From assembly GCA_949878435.1 (NCBI GenBank), contig CATLAK010000004.1:107267-171266 (forward strand): a DNA stretch of 64,000 nt, written 5' to 3'. Of the stretch, positions 59,436 through 64,000 are shown in pieces; positions within the stretch are counted from its first letter, which is position 1, and each line of letters starts with the position of its first letter. Below the pieces are notes generated by a model that was not told where the DNA came from, searched no databases, and saw nothing but the letters and a program-made list of their open reading frames with translations. Position numbers and translations under genes: made by a program. The stretch is from an uncultured Lachnospiraceae bacterium (lineage in GTDB: Bacteria > Bacillota > Clostridia > Lachnospirales > Lachnospiraceae).

Positions 59436-60521
59436 TTATTTTTTGGTGATATAGCCCTGTGCCTTCAAAAGCTCTGCACAAAGCACTGCTCCGCCGGCTG
59501 CACCGCGGACTGTGTTGTGGGAAAGTCCTACGAACTTCCAATCATACACACTGTCTTCCCGAATCCGTCCCACACTGATTCCCATTCCATTTTCAAAATC
59601 AACATCCAATTTTACCTGCGGTCTGTTATCCTCCTCCATATACTGGATAAACTGCTTCGGCGCGCTGGGAAGCGCCAGTTCCTGAGGCAGCCCCTTGAAG
59701 GAAACCAGTTTTTCGATCAACTGTTCTTTCGTAGGTTTCTTCCTGAACTTTACAAATACCGCTGCAGTGTGTCCATTTAGTACCGGAACTCTAATACACT
59801 GACAGGTAATCACTGGTGAAGTCGCAGGAACGATCACGCCGTCCTTAATCTCGCCCCAAATCCGGAGCGGTTCTTTCTCGCTCTTTTCTTCCTCACCGCC
59901 GATATAGGGAATAATATTTTCAACCATTTCCGGCCAGTCCTTGAAGGTCTTGCCTGCACCTGAAATTGCCTGATAAGTCGTCGCCACCACCTCATAAGGT
60001 TCAAATTCCTTCCATGCAGTAAGGACGGGTGCGTAACTTTGGATGGAACAATTGGGCTTTACAGCCACAAAGCCTCTTGTCGTGCCCAGCCTTTTCTTCT
60101 GGAAGTCGATGACTTTCATATGTTCAGGATTGATTTCCGGCACCACCATAGGCACGTCCGGTGTCCAGCGGTGTGCAGAATTGTTGGAGACCACAGGTGT
60201 CTCCGTCTTTGCATATGCCTCTTCGATTTTTTTGATTTCTTCCTTGGTCATATCCACTGCACTGAAAACAAAATCTACCTCGGATGCCACCTTTTCCACT
60301 TCATTCACATTCATGACCATGATCTTTTTTACTGCCTCCGGCATAGGCGTCGTCATTTTCCACCTGCCGCCTACAGCCTCTTCATAGGTTTTTACCGCTG
60401 ACCGCTCGCTTGCTGCGATGGTGGTCACCTCAAACCATGGATGATTCTCAAGGAGAGAGATAAACCTCTGTCCTACCATACCTGTTCCGCCTAAAATCCC
60501 TACTCTCATTTTGTCACTCAT
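59436..60521 (-). CDS. asd: Aspartate-semialdehyde dehydrogenase
   Basis: 361 residues from ATG 60,521 (GAGGAGAAG site). NADP-binding GILGGTGMVGQRF at residue 7, catalytic Cys in VKPNCSIQSYAP, and AISGAGKTFKDWP. This is the yeast/archaeal-type Asd sub-family. Makes aspartate semialdehyde for Lys/Thr/Met/DAP synthesis. 29 bases after argH and probably in the same transcript. Confidence 0.96.
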   Translation of the reverse strand: MSDKMRVGILGGTGMVGQRFISLLENHPWFEVTTIAASERSAVKTYEEAVGGRWKMTTPMPEAVKKIMVMNVNEVEKVASEVDFVFSAVDMTKEEIKKIEEAYAKTETPVVSNNSAHRWTPDVPMVVPEINPEHMKVIDFQKKRLGTTRGFVAVKPNCSIQSYAPVLTAWKEFEPYEVVATTYQAISGAGKTFKDWPEMVENIIPYIGGEEEKSEKEPLRIWGEIKDGVIVPATSPVITCQCIRVPVLNGHTAAVFVKFRKKPTKEQLIEKLVSFKGLPQELALPSAPKQFIQYMEEDNRPQVKLDVDFENGMGISVGRIREDSVYDWKFVGLSHNTVRGAAGGAVLCAELLKAQGYITKK

Positions 60522-60549
60522 TTTTTCTTCTCCTCTTTGCATTTCCTCT

Positions 60550-61959
60550 TTACATTTCCTGTAATTTATTTTCCTTGATCCAGATATCTGCCAGGAAGTC
60601 TTTGTTGATCCTTATGACCTCTTCCATTGCTTTTTGACCCGGCGCGCCTATCGTAAGCCTCTTTTCCACGCATGTTTTCAGACTGACCGCATCATAGATA
60701 TCCGCCTCAAATACCGGACTGATGGACTTTAATTCCTCAAGACTAAGGGCATCGATGCTGCTATTTTTCTCAATACAATATAACACCAGAGCGCCGATGA
60801 TGCCATGGGCATCCCTAAAAGGCACTCCTTTGTTTACCAGATAATCTGCCGCATCTGTGGCATTGGTAAAGCCTTTCATTGCACTTTCTTCCATGATTTT
60901 ATTGTGAAACTTCATGGTGGAGAGCATTCCGTTAAAAAGCACCAGACAGTTCTTTACCGTGTCTATGGCATCAAATGTAACTTCCTTGTCCTCCTGCATA
61001 TCCTTATTGTAAGCAAGAGGAAGCCCCTTCATGGTGGTAAGGATGGACATCAGTGCCCCATAGACCCGTCCTGTTTTGCCTCTCACCAGTTCCGCGATAT
61101 CTGGATTCTTTTTCTGCGGCATGATACTGCTTCCAGTGGAAAAGCTGTCATCGATCTCCACAAAGCGGTATTCATTGGAATTCCAGATGATGATTTCCTC
61201 TGAGAACCGGCTTAAATGCATCATGATGGTGGAAAGCGCCGATAAAAATTCTATCACATAATCCCTGTCGGCAACCGAATCCATGCTGTTGAGCGTAGGA
61301 CCTTCAAATCCCATAAGCGCCGATGTATACGATCGATCCAAGGAGTAAGTAGTTCCCGCAAAAGCCCCTGCCCCTAAGGGACAGTAATTCATTCTTTTAT
61401 ATAAATCTCCAAGGCGCAGCACATCTCTTTTGAACATCTCAAAATAGGCGCCCATATGATGGGACAGTGTGGTGGGCTGTGCCTTTTGCAGATGGGTAAA
61501 ACCGGGCATATAGGTGGTCAGATTCTGTTCCATGATTCTCATCAAGGTCTCAAGCAGATCCCGAAGTGCTTCTGTGACATGCAGTACCTCTGCCCTCACA
61601 TACAGTTTCATGTCCAGCGCCACCTGGTCGTTCCTGCTCCTGCCGGTATGCATTTTCTTGCCTGCATCGCCAATCCGTTCAATCAGATTTGCCTCCACAA
61701 AGCTATGGATATCCTCGTATTCATCGGTAATGGAAAGGTTTCCGGTCTCGACGTCACTTCGTATGCCGGCAAGTCCCTTCACAATGGCATCCTTTTCCTC
61801 ACAGGTGATGATTCCCTGCTTTTCCATCATCACAACGTGCGCTATGCTTCCCTCTATATCCTGTTCAAAGAGCTTTTTATCAAAGTTGATGGATGCATTA
61901 AATTCATAGACCATTCTATCCGTCTCCTTGGTAAAACGCCCTCCCCACAATTGAGCCAT
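60550..61959 (-). CDS. argH: Argininosuccinate lyase
   Basis: 469 residues from ATG 61,959 (GGAGG site). Fumarase/aspartase superfamily: MAQLWGGRFTKETDRM start, HTGRSRNDQVALD, and the signature GSSIMPQKKNPD. Splits argininosuccinate to arginine and fumarate. Promoter TTGAAA-17-TAGTAT just upstream. argG is not in the window. Confidence 0.97.
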   Translation of the reverse strand: MAQLWGGRFTKETDRMVYEFNASINFDKKLFEQDIEGSIAHVVMMEKQGIITCEEKDAIVKGLAGIRSDVETGNLSITDEYEDIHSFVEANLIERIGDAGKKMHTGRSRNDQVALDMKLYVRAEVLHVTEALRDLLETLMRIMEQNLTTYMPGFTHLQKAQPTTLSHHMGAYFEMFKRDVLRLGDLYKRMNYCPLGAGAFAGTTYSLDRSYTSALMGFEGPTLNSMDSVADRDYVIEFLSALSTIMMHLSRFSEEIIIWNSNEYRFVEIDDSFSTGSSIMPQKKNPDIAELVRGKTGRVYGALMSILTTMKGLPLAYNKDMQEDKEVTFDAIDTVKNCLVLFNGMLSTMKFHNKIMEESAMKGFTNATDAADYLVNKGVPFRDAHGIIGALVLYCIEKNSSIDALSLEELKSISPVFEADIYDAVSLKTCVEKRLTIGAPGQKAMEEVIRINKDFLADIWIKENKLQEM

Positions 61960-61991
61960 ACTATCGTCCTCCATTATTAAATCTGAATTTG

Positions 61992-62020
61992 ATACTATCA
62001 CATTTTGCCCCTCATTTCAA
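61992..62020 (-). promoter_or_regulatory. Promoter for argH-asd
   Basis: TTGAAA (62,015-62,020) and TAGTAT (61,992-61,997) on the minus strand, spacer 17. A plus-strand TATAAT at 62,068-62,073 with poor -35 probably serves the divergent ABC genes. Confidence 0.7.
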
Positions 62021-62104
62021 TCTTAACTTGCAAAAGGGAACCATAAATGTCGAACGCGCATAGTTTATATAATATAAGGAAGGTAATTAAAAAAGGGAGG
62101 AACT

Positions 62105-62875
62105 ATGAATCAGCCTATTCTTGCATGTGAAGACATTTGTTTCTCTTATCACAATTTAAGCGGAGAAACAAATGCTTTATCTCATATATCGTTTCAGGTT
62201 GAAAAAGGAGAATTTCTGGCAATCGTGGGACCCAGCGGCTGTGGGAAATCCACACTGCTCTCCATCATTGCCGGACTCTTAAAGCCAGAGTCCGGCAGTA
62301 TTGTTTTAAATGACCCTGATCACGTGCGGATCGGATATATGCTCCAGCAGGATCACCTGCTAGAATGGCGGACCATCTGGAAGAACATTCTTTTAGGTCC
62401 GGAAATCACCAAAACCCTCAGCCCCGAAAAAGAAGCGCTTGCTTTAAAGCTGCTGTCTGATTATGGGCTGTTAAAGTTTAAAGATAAAAAGCCCGGAGAA
62501 CTGTCTGGGGGAATGAAACAACGCGCCGCACTGATCAGAACCATGGTCATGGAGCCGGGGCTTCTTCTTTTAGATGAGCCTTTCAGCGCCCTGGACTATC
62601 AGACCAGACTCATGGTGTCAGCGGATATCGGGAATATCATCCGTGCTTCCGGCATCACCGCCATATTGATTACACATGATCTGTCGGAAGCAATCTCTCT
62701 CGCAGACAGAATCCTTGTCCTGAAACGGCGCCCCGCCACTATAAAGGAGGAAATTCCCGTTCATCTCACATTAAAAGAAAACTCACCCCTTGCGGCAAGA
62801 AGCGCTCCTGAGTTTCAGGAATTATTCACCTTATTATGGAAGGAGATTTCTGATGAATACCACGAAGAAAACTGA
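62105..62875 (+). CDS. ABC transporter ATP-binding protein (nitrate/sulfonate/taurine type)
   Basis: 256 residues; AAAGGGAGG site. Walker A VGPSGCGKSTLLS, Q-loop GYMLQQDHLLEW, signature LSGGMKQRAALIR, Walker B LLLLDEPFSALD and H-loop LITHDLSEA are in order. The MLQQDHLLEWRTI pattern is that of TauB/SsuB/NrtD proteins. Followed by an overlapping permease. Confidence 0.92.
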   Translation: MNQPILACEDICFSYHNLSGETNALSHISFQVEKGEFLAIVGPSGCGKSTLLSIIAGLLKPESGSIVLNDPDHVRIGYMLQQDHLLEWRTIWKNILLGPEITKTLSPEKEALALKLLSDYGLLKFKDKKPGELSGGMKQRAALIRTMVMEPGLLLLDEPFSALDYQTRLMVSADIGNIIRASGITAILITHDLSEAISLADRILVLKRRPATIKEEIPVHLTLKENSPLAARSAPEFQELFTLLWKEISDEYHEEN

Positions 62876-63677
62876 AAAGGAAAGCCTTTCCCCCCAGCAG
62901 CTTTATGTTAAAAATCATCATAGACACCACCACATCGTCACTTTTCTCAGATTGCTTGTCCTTATTCTTTTCCTGCTCATCTGGGAGGCATCCGGCAGGT
63001 GTGGATGGATCGATACCTTTTTTTTCAGCAGCCCCAGCATGGTTGCCTCCTTCTTCATCAAGATGATCATGGACGGCTCCTTTTTTACCCACACCGGAAT
63101 TACCCTTATGGAAACCTTGCTGAGCTTTTTGCTGATTACGATTCTTTCTGTTATGATTGCCACTTTGCTATGGTACTCTAAGACCCTTTCAGAAATCTTA
63201 GAGCCTTATCTTGTGGTGCTCAACAGCCTTCCCAAATCGGCCCTTGCACCGTTATTTATCGTCTGGCTGGGCACCGGCATCAACACCATTATCGTAGCAG
63301 GCATCTCCGTTGCAATCTTCGGTTCGATCATCAGCCTCTACACCGACTTTAAACATGTTGACCACGAAAAACTAAAGCTCATCTACACCTTAGGCGGAAA
63401 CCGCTTCGACGCCTTTCACAAAGTCGTCCTCCCCTCCTGCATCCCCATGATCTTAAGCAACATGAAGGTCAATATCGGTTTGGCTCTGGTAGGCGTAATC
63501 ATCGGCGAATTCCTGGCAGCAAGACGCGGACTTGGTTACTTAATCATCTATGGCTCACAAGTATTCCAGCTCAATATGGTCATCACTTCCATTATCATTC
63601 TATGCGTGATTGCCATGGGATTATACCAGTGTATTCAGTGGATAGAACACCTTTACAAAAAAAGAGCCGGCTTATAA
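62853..63677 (+). CDS. ABC transporter permease (nitrate/sulfonate/taurine type)
   Basis: 274 residues from ATG 62,853 (AAGGAG site), overlapping the ATP-binding gene by 23 bases. Six membrane spans; the EAA loop is seen as GGNRFDAFHKVVLPSCIPMI. Belongs to the SsuC/TauC group. No substrate-binding protein gene is in the window on either side, so the transporter is incomplete here or its SBP is encoded elsewhere. Substrate unknown; sulfonates, nitrate and thiamine precursors are common for the family. Confidence 0.9.
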   Translation: MNTTKKTEKESLSPQQLYVKNHHRHHHIVTFLRLLVLILFLLIWEASGRCGWIDTFFFSSPSMVASFFIKMIMDGSFFTHTGITLMETLLSFLLITILSVMIATLLWYSKTLSEILEPYLVVLNSLPKSALAPLFIVWLGTGINTIIVAGISVAIFGSIISLYTDFKHVDHEKLKLIYTLGGNRFDAFHKVVLPSCIPMILSNMKVNIGLALVGVIIGEFLAARRGLGYLIIYGSQVFQLNMVITSIIILCVIAMGLYQCIQWIEHLYKKRAGL

Positions 63678-63687
63678 AAAGCCGGCT
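63665..63687 (-). terminator. Terminator of tRNA-Thr
   Basis: AGCCGGC/GCCGGCT stem of 7 bp with a 9-base loop, followed on the minus strand by CTTTTTTTG. It lies 4 bases after the tRNA and overlaps the end of the permease gene. Confidence 0.75.
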
Positions 63688-63690
63688 ATA

Positions 63691-63763
63691 AGCTACTGAG
63701 GGGACTTGAACCCCTGACCTGCTGATTACGAATCAGCTGCTCTACCAACTGAGCCACAGTAGC
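63691..63763 (-). tRNA. tRNA-Thr (anticodon CGT)
   Basis: 73 bases forming a full cloverleaf: 7-bp acceptor stem GCTACTG/CAGTAGC, D arm, anticodon stem GCTGA/TCAGC with loop TTCGTAA (anticodon CGT, reads ACG), and T arm AGGGG-TTCAAGT-CCCCT. CCA is not encoded. Confidence 0.95.
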
Positions 63764-63944
63764 ATCACAAAAAACATTATAACGGCATAAGGGAGATTTT
63801 GCAAGAAGTTTTTTTGCCCCGCCGCTGCCAATCCTCACCTGCCTGCCATTGCGGCAAATGGGACAGATTAATAACTCAAACTTCCCACATTAAAAATGGG
63901 ATTTGCTCCTTGAAAAATCAATACTATAGATTATAAAATAGCAA

Positions 63945-64000
63945 TCAGGCAGCCGCTGAACCATACTCCAATGCTTTTTGCATGTACTTTGGCAGTCTCT
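63945..64000 (-). CDS. Possible 3' end of an ORF running off the window
   Basis: The minus frame from the right edge reads RLPKYMQKALEYGSAAA and then a TGA at 63,945. Only 18 codons are visible. It might be the end of a transposase or other gene; this cannot be judged. Confidence 0.25.
   Translation of the reverse strand, partial: RLPKYMQKALEYGSAAA

Noticed and set aside
63850..64000. Insertion sequence end near the right window edge
   Set aside because: Only 18 codons of an open frame and no clear terminal inverted repeats are visible.

Overview
The window looks like a Lachnospiraceae-type Firmicute chromosome (low-GC Clostridia; inferred from gene content, lipoprotein and RBS style, not from a marker search) interrupted by one complete-looking temperate tailed-phage genome. 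Host DNA occupies about 1-15,276 and 51,779-64,000; the prophage lies between att repeats at 15,277-15,307 and 51,748-51,778 (about 36.5 kb).

Left host arm (nearly all minus strand): the start of ruvB and all of ruvA; a Gx-family membrane protein and a NusG-domain-II protein; a membrane-anchored foldase-like protein; then a long amino-acid block, read from 11.5 kb leftwards as a cobalamin-dependent methionine synthase, ilvB, two different ACT-domain small subunits, ilvC, leuC and leuD. Beyond it are a plus-strand lipoprotein, two tandem paralogous four-helix-type membrane proteins, a DUF2752 protein, a zinc-ribbon membrane protein and a CPBP intramembrane protease.

Prophage: the integrase sits beside attR. 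A short plus-strand lysogeny arm (47.2-51.5 kb) holds a C1-type repressor without an autopeptidase domain, a six-helix voltage-gated potassium-channel homologue, a lipoprotein with coiled-coil repeats and a C-terminal Cys/His metal-site domain, a small basic protein, a holin-like toxin facing a strong antisense promoter, the integrase and a YjcQ-like protein. All other phage genes run on the minus strand from a divergent promoter/operator at about 47.1 kb: Cro, small early genes, two DNA methyltransferases, a tandem-OB protein, a HAD phosphatase, an HUH replication protein with a structured non-coding region beside it, VRR-NUC, ParA, ParB, an ASCH-like protein and SSB; then, after a promoter and a strong terminator, HNH, TerS, TerL, portal, ClpP-like protease, HK97-type capsid protein, connectors, tail proteins (with a -1 frameshift in the tail chaperone), tape measure, Dit, Gp37-like protein, fibres, holin and a two-enzyme endolysin. 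The element integrated in the last codons of a GGGtGRT-family gene and rebuilt its C-terminus with silent changes.

Right host arm (minus strand up to 62.0 kb): the GGGtGRT gene and its iron-sulfur scaffold partner, a left-handed beta-helix protein, topB, an ATPase, a degenerate-GGDEF/EAL protein, asd and argH; then plus-strand ABC transporter genes and a minus-strand tRNA-Thr(CGT).

The most unusual signals are a strand-locked 9-mer found 18 times by eye across the minus-transcribed phage region, the ion-channel/lipoprotein/type I toxin cargo in the lysogeny arm, and the combination of HUH Rep plus ParAB in a tailed phage. All counts and matches were made by eye.
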